64,000 bases of DNA from Blasia pusilla. Its lineage: Eukaryota; Marchantiophyta; Marchantiopsida; Blasiales. Both the position numbers and the translations under genes were made by a program. Numbering within the stretch: the stretch's first letter is position 1; the number at the start of each line of letters is the position of its first letter. Location of the stretch: NCBI GenBank assembly GCA_050084515.1, contig CM114272.1:42408001-42472000 (forward strand), given 5' to 3'. Positions 25,117-36,762 of the stretch are shown here, piece after piece. The notes below the pieces were generated by a model. That model was not told where the DNA came from and did not search any database. It was given only the letters and a program-made list of their open reading frames with translations.

Positions 25117-26310
25117 TAAAAGTTAAGTGTTTGTGTGGAGGCTTTTACTAGTAAGACACATGATAATTGAAATGATTAGCGGCGAAAATTGAAACTAGTA
25201 TACAGGAGTGAAGGCATTAACCATGCTCACACAAATTTGAAATTTTTTTGTTGTCTAGTTTCCATGTGTGAAGCGAAGAGGTGTTGCAAATCAAGAAGGC
25301 AATATAGATGACAAGCGGGGAGCTCATGTTATGCAAGAGTTGATGGGATTGTTTCCAACTGTCCTTGTGTGGGGACAATTCATGAAAACTCTAGGGATAT
25401 GCCCATCTCATTCATGGGTCAATTCTTGTTATAGTGATATCTTATATACCCTAAATAATTCAGATTTTCAAGTAGCGGAGAACCTCCTTTAATTGCCAAC
25501 TCCCTCATTTATAACGTCCTCTTGAGATGCAATGCATGGTGGGAGAACATATTTTTTAAATGTATTAACATTTTTGTTGTTTATTGGTGTATGCATTTTG
25601 TTTCAATAATATAGATTTTCTTGTTATCAAATGACACGTGTCAATCTTTGGATATTATGGACAAGAGGGTGCCCTTTAAGAGTGGAGATTATTCAAATCC
25701 AACATATGTTCTTTATCATCGCAGTACCAAGCTCCTCTCAAGAAGTTGAAAAAACAAAAGGAAACCCTCTCATCTTAGTATGGATGCTCTATGTAAAGAA
25801 AACCAATAAGGTGTAGAGGGAGTGCCAACAAATATTCTATCGAAAAGAAAAATGAAGAAAATAGAAAGAGGAAATTCCAAGAGGATACATGTCATGCATG
25901 AGAGTGCTTATTCTCATGAATTTATCCTCTAATAGCAGTGCACGTTTGGATTGAAACTATTATTATGATTTAGACTTAAGTATATGAACATGAACATTCA
26001 TAAGAAGGCCTATACATCTTTTCCCGTCGTAGAAGAATTTAACTTAAGAGAAGGAGAAAATGAAAGAGATGTTCTTTTTTTCTACATGTTCTTTTCTTGT
26101 ACATGATATTTCTGTTGTCTTAATAATATAATAGGATACTCTACTCTACTTCTAGTGGCTCAACATTATAATCCTCATGTGATTTATCATAGATTCAATT
26201 CTCCTCGTTTTAATCTATATTATTCAAATTATAAAAGTCTCTTAAAGCGGAAAGTTTGTCTCAATTTTAATATCTTATGAAAATCATAAGTCTCAAGCAA
26301 TTAGGGCAAT
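25117..26310. other. AT-rich intergenic DNA, nothing recognised
   Basis: No conserved frame. Short frames at 25268-25492 and 25631-25816 have no domain. Confidence 0.35.
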
Positions 26311-26690
26311 TCTTGACACTCTCTAATTTTAAGAGGCTTTTATTTTTTAAAACTTGTAATTCACCATCTTTAACCAATTTGTCAAAGATTTTGTTTTTAA
26401 CATTTGAAACAACTTAACATGACAAAGATTCAATACAAGCAATAATGAATTATCAGTGTGTGTTGTTGGAGCCAACCTTGCCCAAGAAGCCTTTCATGAA
26501 CAAATAGGGCAAACATGGAAATTCTTTACACTCCCTAATTTTAAGAGGCTTAGGTAAAACAAAAACCTTGTAATTTCATTACCATCAACCAATTCATTCA
26601 AAGTTTTTCATATTTGAAACAACTTAATATATCAAGCATTCAATCCAAGGAATAATGAATTATTAGTGTGTGTCATTGGAGCTACCAAGA
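26311..26690. repeat. imperfect direct repeat of about 165 bp
   Basis: 26311-26476 and 26521-26690 share TCTAATTTTAAGAGGCTT-like, ATTTGAAACAACTTAA and AATAATGAATTAT blocks in the same order, about 210 bp apart. Likely an old local duplication. Confidence 0.75.
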
Positions 26691-27054
26691 AGTCATTCAT
26701 GAATGTATTAGCATTGAAGAAAACATTTCTATTAAGGGTTGAAGAATTCATGTTCACGCTATCGATTGAGGATGGCAAGGCTGTTGTGTCAAGAAAATCT
26801 CTCACAAAAAGAGCGGTGCACTTTTCAAACAGAAAATCTCAAATGTCATATTAACTCTTGTGGAAAGAATGTAAGAAGAATAACTAAGTTATAGATTATT
26901 GTTTGTCTTTGAATTAAGTACTCAAAATTCATGTATAGAGTAATTAAAAGGAAAAATGTTTAATCTATAAGGAATATTCTCAAATAAAATATCATTATTC
27001 ATAATTGATAATATTTTTTGTAGAATAAGAATAATCTAAAATAAAGATAAGGTA

Positions 27055-27800
27055 TGTCGTGCGAATCCACATCATCATACAACATAAATCACTGACATAC
27101 AATACTCACATACATACATAACATAGACGAGAGCATCCACAAACACAAGTGTACAACAACTGAAATCCGTGAAAGACCTACTGTCATTAAACACGTATAG
27201 AATCACATACAATCGAGCCAAACCCACTCCACGATGGGAGAATCCAGGTCAAAGCTTGCAGGAATCACCATAGCCAAGAGCTCTACTCACTACCAAGGCT
27301 AACTCCCAACGCAACAGGCTCAACTCAAAGAACTAACTGTTCTTTGAGTGCACTCCACACTATATCCTCAACCTAAGAGCGGGCCCTACTGGAAAAGTCA
27401 CCCTCAACTGAGTAACCCCCAACCCTATGTATGAAACCGCATCTCTACCTAGACACTATGGCCATACATAAGGTATGGCCTCTACTAGCACACTATACTC
27501 TACGACATAATCCATATGGTCATGAGAGCTGTCGTGCGAATCCACATCGTCATACAACATACATCGCTGACATACCATACTCACATACATACATAACATA
27601 GAGGAGAGCATCCACAAACACAAGTGTATCATAACTTGCCCCCCTAACTGGCGGTTTGGTCCCTCTAACTCCCAAGTAGCCCTATACATCTACTACATGC
27701 TATACACCTTCGTGGGTGCACGAATCAGAAGGCCGGGTGCTAGGTTGCCCCATCGTTAGTCGCACATCTGTAATCCATATCATGCAAAGATCAAGTCACC
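27055..27800 (-). mobile_element. LTR/3' end of the PHD-tailed Ty3 element, with an internal direct repeat
   Basis: TGTCGTGCGAATCCACATC, the complement of the LTR end GCACGACA seen elsewhere in the window, occurs twice: at 27055 and 27530. Each is followed by about 105 bp of near-identical sequence (CATACATACATAACATAGA and so on). It lies downstream of the minus-strand integrase, where a 3' LTR is expected. The inner boundary could not be placed. Confidence 0.55.
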
Positions 27801-27808
27801 TACCTCGC

Positions 27809-28812
27809 CTAAGGACATCGAGGAAAAATCCACCTTCCAGTAGGAACAACATCCATACGTGGAGTCAAACACATCATGTGCCAACCCCTAGAACACCGAT
27901 CACACACCAACATACGGGCTGCGTTACCAGCAGACCCACACAACATACACCTGAAGCTAGCACGTATCATGGCTAAGCTTGGGTCAACAGTACCATCCAC
28001 ATTTGGAAGATGACATGGCGCAAAATTACGCACATGGTCCTTCCAAACAACTCCATCACCACCATCCAACATGAGAACTCTAGAAGCTAACACCTCGCGC
28101 ACTTGTAAAATAGTGGGGCATGCCGTCGCATCCAACGTTATCGGTGCAATCTGTTGCAAATAGACATAGTCCCCCACATGGAACCTACGAATCAATGGTC
28201 GATAACCTCTACCCTAAATGGTTGCATACCGCAACGTATCCCTGTGTTGAGCAATGGCAAGATTCTCAAAGGTTGTTGGCATAACTCTCCGAAAGAGCTC
28301 TGCCCGCTGAGAACACACTCTCATCCACATCTCTAGGTCATCAAGGTTCACCACCTCACTAGACTCCTGACGAACCGCTGCTGGCAAGTCTGGATCTCGA
28401 TTGTATAACAGAAAATAAGGTGAGAAGGAAGCCAAGGATGCTTGGCGACTGAACCTATACTCCATGGCTAACCATGGCAACTGAATATCCCACTCTCCAA
28501 GATGCCCCTTCTGTAGGCCATACTTGCGCAATGCCCTCTTCACACGTCTGAACCACACGCTCAGCCAAACCATCCGCCTCTGGATGATCTCAAGACGTGG
28601 TCTGATGATCAATCAACGCCTTGTCACACAAGACCTGAAACTCACCCTGAAACTTTGAATCCTGGTCGGTCAGCACTTTAGCTGGTGCACCAAAATGACT
28701 AAGCACTCTATCAAGAAACGCATACGCCGTTCCCTCACTTGCCTTGTCACGTAATGCCACCAACTCAATCCACTTGGAGAAATACTCCACCATCACCAAC
28801 ACATATCGAGTC
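27809..28812 (-). pseudogene. Ty3 integrase core and C-terminus ending in a PHD finger
   Basis: Minus-strand frames, broken by shifts, give the integrase core from RYVLVMVEYFSKWIEL through HFGAPAKVLTDQDSKF (second catalytic Asp) to the linker FENLAIAQHRDTLRYATI. The C-terminal barrel follows (FHVGDYVYLQQ, VWKDHVRNFAPCHLPNVDG). Instead of a chromodomain the protein ends in a PHD-type finger: CMLC, CDRC, GWHMMC and a final W-x-F-P-x-C. Seven of the eight zinc ligands (Cys4-His-Cys3) are present; the seventh is Phe here, one base from Cys. PHD fingers typically read histone H3 tails, so a role in target choice is plausible but inferred. The third catalytic residue falls in a damaged stretch. Confidence 0.85.
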
Positions 28813-29457
28813 TGATGGAGTCTGACAAGCTTACAGGGAAGCTTGCACAGTGGGCTCTTATCTTACATGAGTATGACTTCCAGGTGTTTTATAGACTTGG
28901 AGTTGCCAACCTTGATGCTGATGGGTTGAGTAGGAACCCATGTACTAGCCAAGAGGATGCAAGTGGGGCTAGATGGCATGGCGAGGTTGATGAGGAGATG
29001 GTGCCAGGTTGGCATGCATTTGCCTTTTTATGTTGGTTAGGGGTGGACTCTAGTATGGAGGACCACATGACATCTTACTCTAGTCAGAGAGTAGATGGCC
29101 AGCCTTCAGACCCTAAGGTTGGAGATGGTGGTACAGATCAGCGTTATATTCATGATGATGCGTTGGTGTTGGAGTTCCTACGGACGAGTAGGGTGCCAGG
29201 CATAGTGAGTGCCAAGGAGCGAGATCGTGTTCTTCAACGTGCTAAGAGGTATCGATTGGAGGGAACACATATTCTCCATGTGTGGGAGGATGGTAGAGTA
29301 CGGGTAGTGCCGTATTTGGCTCAGAGAGAGCGCATTGTGCGATATGCCCATGAGGAGTTGGGATAAAGCGTACGTATAGCTTACTCCTTGGTGAGTATTG
29401 GTGGCGTGGCATGCATACTCAGGTGCAGCAGTTGGTGTCACGTTGTATGGTTTGTCA
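28813..29457 (+). pseudogene. inverted RNase H-linker and integrase zinc-finger segment of the Ty3 element
   Basis: Plus-strand frame 28815-29366 reads [46 protein letters not shown] and YAHEELG, then shifts and ends at the zinc finger (RCMVCHH near 29455). The flanking minus-strand sequences are exactly the parts of the same polyprotein that should come before and after it, so this piece has been flipped in place. It is homologous to 1-640 and 30390-31040. Confidence 0.88.
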
Positions 29458-30076
29458 CCATCAACCCCTTGAGCCGATGGTGATCAATAACAAAGGTAAA
29501 TTGTGTGCCAAAAAAGTAACACCTAAAGTGTGCCACAACCCACACTATTGCCAAGCACTCTCCCTCATATGAACTATAGCGCGACTCCGCTGCATAATTT
29601 GAACGACTTGCATAGGCCACCTCAAACTCCATGTGCTCATCATCATGTTGTGTCAACACCGCTCCAAGTCCCAACCTACTCCAATCAGTGAGTAACGGAA
29701 ATGGGCGCCCTCTGATAGGTCTCCTCAAGATAGGCGCCGTCACCAACTGGGCCTTGAGCTCCACAAAAGCTCTCTCCTGATCATCTCCCCAATGCCACTC
29801 CTGATCTGATTTTAGCAATTGGTTCAAAGGCTTTGCCATAGCACTTAATCCCTTCACATACCTCCAATAGTAGTTCGCCAATCCCATGAATGCCCGAACT
29901 CTACTCACATCTACCGGACAAGGAATAAGTGCAATAGTCTCCACCTTTGCTTGTTGAACTCCCAAACCATCTGAATAGATCACATGACCCAAGTACTCAA
30001 CATCCTCATGGAAGAACTTACACTTTCCTAGATGCAAACGTAGACCATGAGCTTTCAACCGCTCAAACACAAACAT
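29458..30076 (-). pseudogene. Ty3 reverse transcriptase thumb and RNase H
   Basis: Minus-strand frame reads RLKAHGLRLHLGKCKFF, VEYLGHVIYSDGLGV, FMGLANYYWRYVKG, then the RNase H domain (GLGAVLTQHDDEH, EVAYASRSNYAAESRYSSYE, GECLAIVWVVAHFRCYFFGT), ending FVIDHHRLKGLM at the inversion breakpoint. Order and spacing are those of Ty3-type Pol. The RT catalytic YxDD region is not in the window copy. At 30076-30140 it meets a divergently oriented Ty3 copy through a 20-bp direct repeat (GAGCTTACAGAGACCGGTTA, near 30089 and 30119). Confidence 0.92.
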
Positions 30077-30137
30077 GATGAGACCATGAGCTTACAGAGA
30101 CCGGTTATTCTAACCGTGAGCTTACAGAGACCGGTTA

Positions 30138-31167
30138 GGGGTCGCCCATTCCAATTACATATGGATTTGAGCTTGTTGGATCTAGGAGCAGTGCTTACTC
30201 AGAGGGATGATGAGGGAAGGGAGTTCGTTGTGGCTTACGCGAGCCAATCAAACAACATTGCAGAGGCGAAGTACACCTCTTACGAGGGAGAGTGATTGGC
30301 TGTAGTGTGGGCCGTGGCACATTTCAGGTGCTATTTATTCGGAAACTCTTTCATACTTAACACTGATCATAAGTTGTTGAGGTGGTTGATGGAGTCCGAC
30401 AAGCTTACGGGAAAGCTGGTCAGGTGGGCTCTATTACTACAGGAGTATGAGTTTGAGGTGGTTCATATGCCAGGTCGGCTGAACCAAGATGCGGATGGGT
30501 TGAGTCGTAACCCATGTCCGAGTCAGAGAGACGACACAGGACCTCGATGGCATGGAGAGAGTGATGAGAAGATGGTGCCCGTTTGGCATGCATCTGCCTA
30601 TCTTTGTTGGTTGACTATGGTAGGTCAGTCGCATGTGATGACTCTAGTAGTGGGGTTGGATGATGAGTCTTTGGATCCGGAGGTCAGTGAGAAGGCGACA
30701 GGTGGTCATGATATCCATGATGATGTGGAGGTTGTGGAGTTCTTGCGCACTCGCGTCATAGCGAGCACAGTGAGTACTAGGGAGCAGGATCGGATCCTAC
30801 AAAGAGCGAGGAGGTTCAGGTGGGAGGGGACTCATATTTTGCGGGTATGGGGAGATGGTAGGATACGAGTGGTACCTCATCCTTCCTAGCGAGCATGTGT
30901 AGTGCGACATGCCCATGAGGAGTTGGAGCATTGTGGAGTAAAGCGTACTTACAGCTTACTCCAGGTTCAGTATTGATGGCGCGGCATGCATACTGGGGTA
31001 GAATAGTTTGTGGCCAGATGTACGGTATGTGACAGAGTGTGAGCATCCTTCTATGCTCCCACTCCGCAGTTACATACTTTTCCGATTATGGGTTTAGGTT
31101 ATCAATGGAGTTTAGACTTTGCGGGACCTTTGCCATTGACGGGGCGTCATCACATGTACGTGTTGGT
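30138..31167 (+). pseudogene. Ty3 RNase H and integrase N-terminal part
   Basis: RNase H (LDLGAVLTQRDDEG, FVVAYASQSNNIAEAKY, YTSYEGE followed by TGA in place of CGA/TGC) runs into the linker [28 protein letters not shown] and the zinc finger (HEELEHCGVKRTYSLLQ, CTVCDRV, with a few damaged positions). The core start LGYQWSLDFAGPLPLTG follows and it stops at YVLVV where a solo LTR is inserted. The rest of the integrase resumes at 31809. Confidence 0.9.
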
Positions 31168-31808
31168 TGTCACGTATTTTAGGATAGATCGGTGAGATCT
31201 AGTAGAGCGCCTTCATGAGTAGTGAAGAACATGCACATTAGGTCGAGGATGACGTATTAAGGCCCCGGGAAACCTGAGAGAGCAGGTTTTCCCTTCATTT
31301 TGGCTCATTTGGAGCCATATTAAGGAACTTACTATTTTAGGTAAGTACAATTTTGAGTATATGATCGACTTTTTATTTTTGGTAAGTGGCCCTTGACCTC
31401 CTACATTAGGTCAAGACCCAAGGAGGTGAATTGGGAGAATAGGTTACCACGGAGAGAGCTTGGGAGAGGGGAGGATTATACCTCAAGGAGAGAGAGCTTG
31501 AGAGCTCATTCTCTCCTTGTTGAACCTCTTGGCATGAGGCGGCGGAGTTATGGTCTTGCTTGCCTTGTGTGTGTAACCCAAGCCTCTCATTAGGAGAGTG
31601 GGTTTGGTTTGACATTGAGAGACACATGTGAGTGTGCACATATGTGAGAACTATAGTGTTGTGAGAGAGATTTGGTCTTATTTTGATTGGAGATATTTTG
31701 GTACTTCTTGTCTCGTTGTTTGGATGCCATGAGTTAGCATGGGATCGTGTGTGTTTGTGTGTGTGTTTGTGTGTGTGTTCGGTGACAGCGATGTGTATGC
31801 GCACGATA
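31168..31808 (+). mobile_element. solo LTR, family B, inside a Ty3 integrase
   Basis: A 641-bp segment starting TGTCACG and ending GCGCACGATA interrupts the integrase frame. The 4-bp sequence TGGT stands on both sides (31164-31167 and 31809-31812), fitting a target-site duplication. Integrase codons continue on either side (YVLV... then MVEHFSKWIEL). Related sequence occurs at 37886-38035 (start) and, inverted, at about 36290-36660 (middle part). Confidence 0.82.
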
Positions 31809-32662
31809 TGGTCATGGTGGAGCATTTCTCCAAGTGGATAGAGTTGGTGACACTACCAGATAAGGCGAGCGAGGGAACAGCTTATGCATTTCTAGATCCT
31901 ATGCTTAGTCACTTTGGTGCACCGGCGGAGGTGTAGACTAACCAGGGTACCGAGTTCAGGGGCAAGTTTCAGGCCTTGTATGATCAAGCCCTGATAGATC
32001 ACCACACCACGTCTAGAGATTATCCTGAGGCGGATGGGTTGGCGGAGAGAGTACCACAGACGGTGAAGAGAGGATTGCGCAAGTGTGGCTTGCAGCGGGG
32101 ACAGTTGAGGGAGTGAGACCTATAGTTGCCATGGTTGGCTAAAGGTTATTGCTTTAGTCGGCAGGCATCCTTGGCGTCATTTTCACCATAATTTTTGCTC
32201 TTTGGGAGAGAGCCGGATTTACCTGCAGCTATTTGACGTGACATGGTGGAGGTGTTAGATCTTGATGATCCAAATGTGTGGGTACAAGCGTGTTCTCAGA
32301 GGGTGGATATTTTTCGTAGAGTTATGCATATGGCCTTTGAGAACTTAGCAATTGCTCAGCATAGAGATACATTGAGGTACGCAACCATTCGTGGAGGAGG
32401 TTATCGTCCATGGACTAGGAGGTTTCATCCTGGAGATTACGTGTATTTACAGCAGGCGGCATGCACGACGCTAGATGTCACTGAAAGGCGCACGATCCTA
32501 CGTGTGCGCGAGGTATTATTGATTGGAGTTCTCATGTTGGAGGGACGGGATGGTATGGTTTGGAAGGATCATGTGTGAAATTGTGCGCCATGTCATCTTC
32601 CGAACGTAGACGGGACAATGGATTTGAGCTTGGCCGTGGTACTTGCAGGCTTGAGATGCATG
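31809..32662 (+). pseudogene. Ty3 integrase core and C-terminus, cut inside its PHD finger
   Basis: Continues from 31167: MVEHFSKWIELVTLPDKASE, HFGAPAEV, then TNQGTEF (second Asp) and ADGLAERVPQTVKRGLRK (Glu). The C-terminal part is open from 32243 (FENLAIAQHRDTLRYATIRG, FHPGDYVYLQQAACTTL, DGMVWKDHV). A TGA replaces the Arg codon after HV. The sequence then reads CAPCHLPNVDGT and GLRCMLCD and stops within the first CxxC pair of the PHD finger, where a repeat begins. This is a second, independent copy showing the same PHD-bearing end. Confidence 0.88.
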
Positions 32663-33067
32663 TTGTGTGATCTCCATGTATATGTATGAGTTGATTTCTG
32701 TACATGTGTAGATCTATCCGTGTGTGGGGAAGATCGATGTTGTGTGGTGTAGATTGTGGATTCCGAGATAGGTCTGTGGCACCACGAGCTCAAGGAGGAT
32801 ATCGGGAGGCCATGCCATAGAAACTTACGCCTTCATATGCGGCTCAGCAGCAATCGCCTATGATTACTTGTTGGTCATCTGGTGGACTCCATCATCAGCG
32901 TGATTGCACTTGTCATGGTCATGGTCGCGTACCTCAGCATGGAGGAGGTGTCGTGCGCATACATATCGCTACACAACATACATCACTGGTCACATCTACA
33001 CCACACAACATCGATCTTCCCCACACACGGGTAGATCCACACATGTACAGAAATCAACTCATATTAA
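32663..33067. repeat. inverted pair of family A LTR ends
   Basis: Left arm (about 32663-32757) contains CTGTACATGTGTAGATCTAT and GGGGAAGATCGATGTTGTGT. Right arm (32949-33067, starting TGTCGTGCGCATACATATCG) is its complement. About 190 bp separate them. Both resemble the ends of the LTRs at 2917 and 16456. Confidence 0.8.
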
Positions 33068-33069
33068 AT

Positions 33070-34140
33070 TAGAATATTTTAGAAGGCGTAAGTTTCAGCA
33101 GTCACAATTGCTTGCACCAACAGTGCAAGAAATCGTGACTGCTCTCGCCCAGAACCCATGGCTACGGTCTCCTCCGCCATGTTGCACTCAATGTTCTCGG
33201 CGGTCCTAAAAACAATCTCTCAACGTAGGGGAGGTGTTCATAAGAAGCACCCCCTCCCTCACCCGTGTCCACAGGGTCCAATCCAACATCGCGTACCATG
33301 ACTGGTTAGCCAAGGCCACTGTCACCCCTGAGTGACGTTAATCAACCAGCGCAAGCGGGTATAGTCCTCATGCAAACTCTCACCCGGGTGCCTCTAGAAG
33401 TCGTGGATGCTCCGCAACTTCTCCATCCCTACCCCTTGGTAGCTCACCCTTAACTCAACGAAGAAGTCAACCACGGGGTTAAACCTTTGACGAACTCGAC
33501 TGGACGATGCAACTGCTCCAGTGCAAGTCATCCCTCCTACAACATCACTGGTGGAGGAACCCTCTCCTAACTCCTCCTCCTCATCTGGAAACGGCTCAGT
33601 CCATGACACATAGTGTGGGTCATACTAGAGTCTCCACACCTCAATCTCATGGGCGTATCTCTGCGAGAATTCATGGTAATCGTCCATGGGTGCCCCCTCT
33701 AAATGTTGGAACATTCCGTTCCATGCTATAAAGGGGTTTAACTCTCACGAGTTCCTAGCCCGTTGTGAGTCACACCAACTCCTAAACTATGCAATGAAGT
33801 CGTGTAACTCTATAGTGCCTATAGCACCCGAAATCCTACGCGGTCCTCTACCACGATCATCCATCTCGTACGTCCAACTAGTAGGCCCACTCAATGTGTG
33901 CGGTGGATCACTAGCACCCTCCTCTACACTCTCCCCCTTGTCTAAAGACGACACAGAAGGAGATCGAGGTGGTCTGTCACGTGGAGACTCTCAAAACCTC
34001 GCACCACTCCGGGTAAACCTTCCAGAGCTACTCTCAGGTCCACCACCTCGCCTCTCAAAGTCCCGAAAGGATGCCATAATGACTCTCGTGCCCCTCTCAC
34101 ACAATCACTCTCAATCTTGCGAGTAATCACTCAATCTAAC
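33070..34140 (-). pseudogene. Ty3 gag fragment
   Basis: Minus-strand frames give a capsid-like region: VRQRFNPVVDFFVELRVSYQ, LRSIHDF then, after a TAG, RHPGESLHEDYTRLRWLI, typical of plant Ty3 Gag ('PGESxxxYYxRFxxL'). An acidic Ser-rich stretch (PFPDEEEELGEGSSTSD) lies before it. Frames are broken. Its orientation is opposite to the pol copy at 30138-32662 and the same as that at 27809-30076. Confidence 0.7.
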
Positions 34141-36289
34141 ATGCGGCACTTAATCTACACTCTCTTACTAAGACGTGTGTTGTGCGGCAACAAGCGGCGT
34201 GGTGCGGCAAATCGTCTACTGTCCTATCATCTCATCGACAAAACACACCCTCAACTCTGGACATCCCACACAGGTCTATGTCCCCTAACCCATACATCAA
34301 TGATGCTCTCAGCATCAACAAGAAACCCAATATCCCAAATAACTGCCCAATACACGGAAATCCGCAACACGTGTAGGGCAAAAGACCATAATGGGTAACC
34401 TGAATAACTGTCTGTGTCGCTCCTCACCAACTGCAAACCTCGACCCCAACTCGATCGTGAAGAAAACTCCTCCATATAGCACGTCGTACTCCTGTGGTAC
34501 TGATGATGCTCAAATCTCCTCGATGTGCGGTGCAGGTCCAGCGGTACGATGCGGCACTGGCGGCACAGAACGGCTACAAACGGAACTGCACTCGGGAATG
34601 GAATGCGACACTTATCGGCATACCCTCCTCAACAGCAAAACACCTTGTGCTCTCCAATGATGGTTCGGCTCCGCGATTGAGATGGTGCGGTGCAGCCACG
34701 AGCAGCACGCCGCGGATATCGGCGGCGCGTTGCGGTTACGGGCGTCACGACATGGTACTTGATCGTCATCAAGCGCGACTATCTCTCAGGACATCAGAAA
34801 GTAGAACAGAAACTCGAACCCATCATTCCAAAAAGGTCACATGTCATCGCTGAATGGCCAATCCTCAAACGGTATGTGTATCAATGATGTCCGAAAAATC
34901 AGTGGTTGGAGCAACTCACAAAATCAACGGCCGTCGATTACTCAACGGCGAGATGAGGCAGAAGTTGGACGGACTGCGTCGGACGGAAGGAAGCCATGGA
35001 CGGGCACGGACGGTAGCACAGTCAACGTCGGCGGATACATGGCGCGGCCGTACAAGGATGACAGAGGTGCGGCCACAGCTCGGCCGGTTACGCAGCCGCA
35101 ACTCGGGGTGCCAACAACACGGCAGAGCGGCGACTCACGGCAGAAAATGCGGCCGAAACTACAGTCGGGCAACAAGGTCGCGGTTTTCCTGACGGGCCGA
35201 CGGACCGATCAACTGGAGCAGCGACAGGGCTGGTAAGAACACGAGGACGGAAAATCCGGGACTGCACATACGCGGTCGCACAGTCGGGAGAAACAGCTCC
35301 GACTGTGGGGTTGGCCAGACGTTGGGACGCCGCCTTGGCGGCAACTATGGACGTAGGCGTGAATGCCGGAGGAGGAGGCAGGAGATTGGAGTCGATGAGT
35401 CCGTGGCGGCTGAACCGCCGTGGTTGGCGGATGGTCGGGTGACCCCGACTCCGACGTGAATTGCACGGAGCGCGGTGGAGCCGCGGCGCGGCCGTGAGGC
35501 TTGAACGAACGATGGTAACCAAGTCAGCGGCTGTCAGGGAAGGAATTCCCTCTCTAGCACGCGCTGCTTCCCCTATTTTGGCCTATTACTAAAATACCCC
35601 CCAAACTTGGACGCTTGCTAATGCCTCCCTAAATCCGGAGTCAACTCACCTCAGCTTCTACTCCCAAACACAGTTGTGCTTGTCCTATCCACTCAATCAT
35701 AACAAGGTTTTTACTTTTCTACCCCGCACGAAAAGATTTCTACCCCAAGGGTTTTGGAAATTTCACCCACACCTTGGAACGGTGGCTATGGCAGCCCAAC
35801 AAAAATTGTTGTAACTTCACGCTCAGCTGATGAAATTGCGCACCATTTCTTCCACAAGGTGCAGAGCTTCCCGATCTACGACATCATCATATTGGTTTCT
35901 CCATTAAATCTTCCACAAAAAACTGACGGGGATTGTCGTGCAGCCCAACGTCTCTTTCTCCTACGCAAAATTTGGCAGCGCTTCCGCGGTGATTTCTCCC
36001 AACTAAAATGTAAAACCTATCACAAAACAAACCAAAAATCTACACTATGCTCTTGAGAGCACCAGCATGGAGCAATCCACCCCCATACTCAATTCCTATC
36101 AAAAATTGGGCAACGCTTCCGCATGCCACTCTCTCGTATAAAAATCAGCAAAGAAAAATAGCAAACTCGCACGGCTCTTGCTCCGATGAGCACTCCCATG
36201 AGCCATAAAGCAGGGAACACGGTTCCCCAACCTGCACCAAACATCGAGCAACCAGCGAGCTCCCCCATGAAGCTCTCTCACTCACTCAT
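34141..36289. other. GC-rich DNA, possibly retroelement leader
   Basis: 34880-35520 is distinctly GC-rich with overlapping long frames on both strands, none with a domain. It lies between a minus-strand gag fragment and an LTR-like block, where a 5' leader would be expected. 35560-36290 is less GC-rich and unassigned. Confidence 0.35.
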
Positions 36290-36665
36290 TCTCTCTTTGT
36301 AAATCACAATCCAATCTCTTTCAACACCATAGCTCTCAAATGTGTGCACTCTCACATGTTTCTCTCAATGTCAAACCAAACCCACTCTCCTAATAAGAGG
36401 CTTGGGTTACATTCACAAGGCAAGGGACCATAGCTCTACCGCCTCATGCCAAGAGGTTCAACAAATAGAGAATGAGCTCTCAAGTTCTCTCTCCTTGAGG
36501 TATATCCCCTTCCCTCTCCCAAACTCTCTCCTTGGTAACCTATGCTCGCAAGTCATCTCCTTGGCACTTGTCCTCCTGTAGCGGATCAAGGGCTACTTCC
36601 AAAAGTGGAAAGTCAACTATACCAAACATAGAAATTTACCCAAAATAGTAAGTTTCTTACTGTCC
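36290..36665 (-). mobile_element. LTR fragment related to family B
   Basis: The reverse complement matches 31330-31690, sharing for example AGAGAGCTTGAGAGCTCATT-like, CTTGGCATGAGGCGG and AACTTACTATTTT blocks in the same order. The conserved LTR ends are not visible, so it is partial. Confidence 0.65.
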
Positions 36666-36708
36666 GTAAAATCCCTTTTACGCACAGTAAGAAAAAGATT
36701 TTGAGCAC

Positions 36709-36762
36709 AACATGATTAATCCGTTCACTCATGTGCATGGCCGTGAACGGACTAATCATGTT
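36709..36762. repeat. 18-bp inverted repeat hairpin
   Basis: ACATGATTAATCCGTTCA and TGAACGGACTAATCATGT face each other across a 16-bp loop, with one mismatch. Confidence 0.9.

Noticed and set aside
27055-27640. Two spaced repeats considered as a CRISPR-like array
   Set aside because: Only two copies about 475 bp apart, matching LTR ends elsewhere in the window; this is plant DNA.
34880-35522. Long overlapping frames on both strands
   Set aside because: They coincide with a GC-rich patch where stop codons are rare; no motif is seen in any frame.
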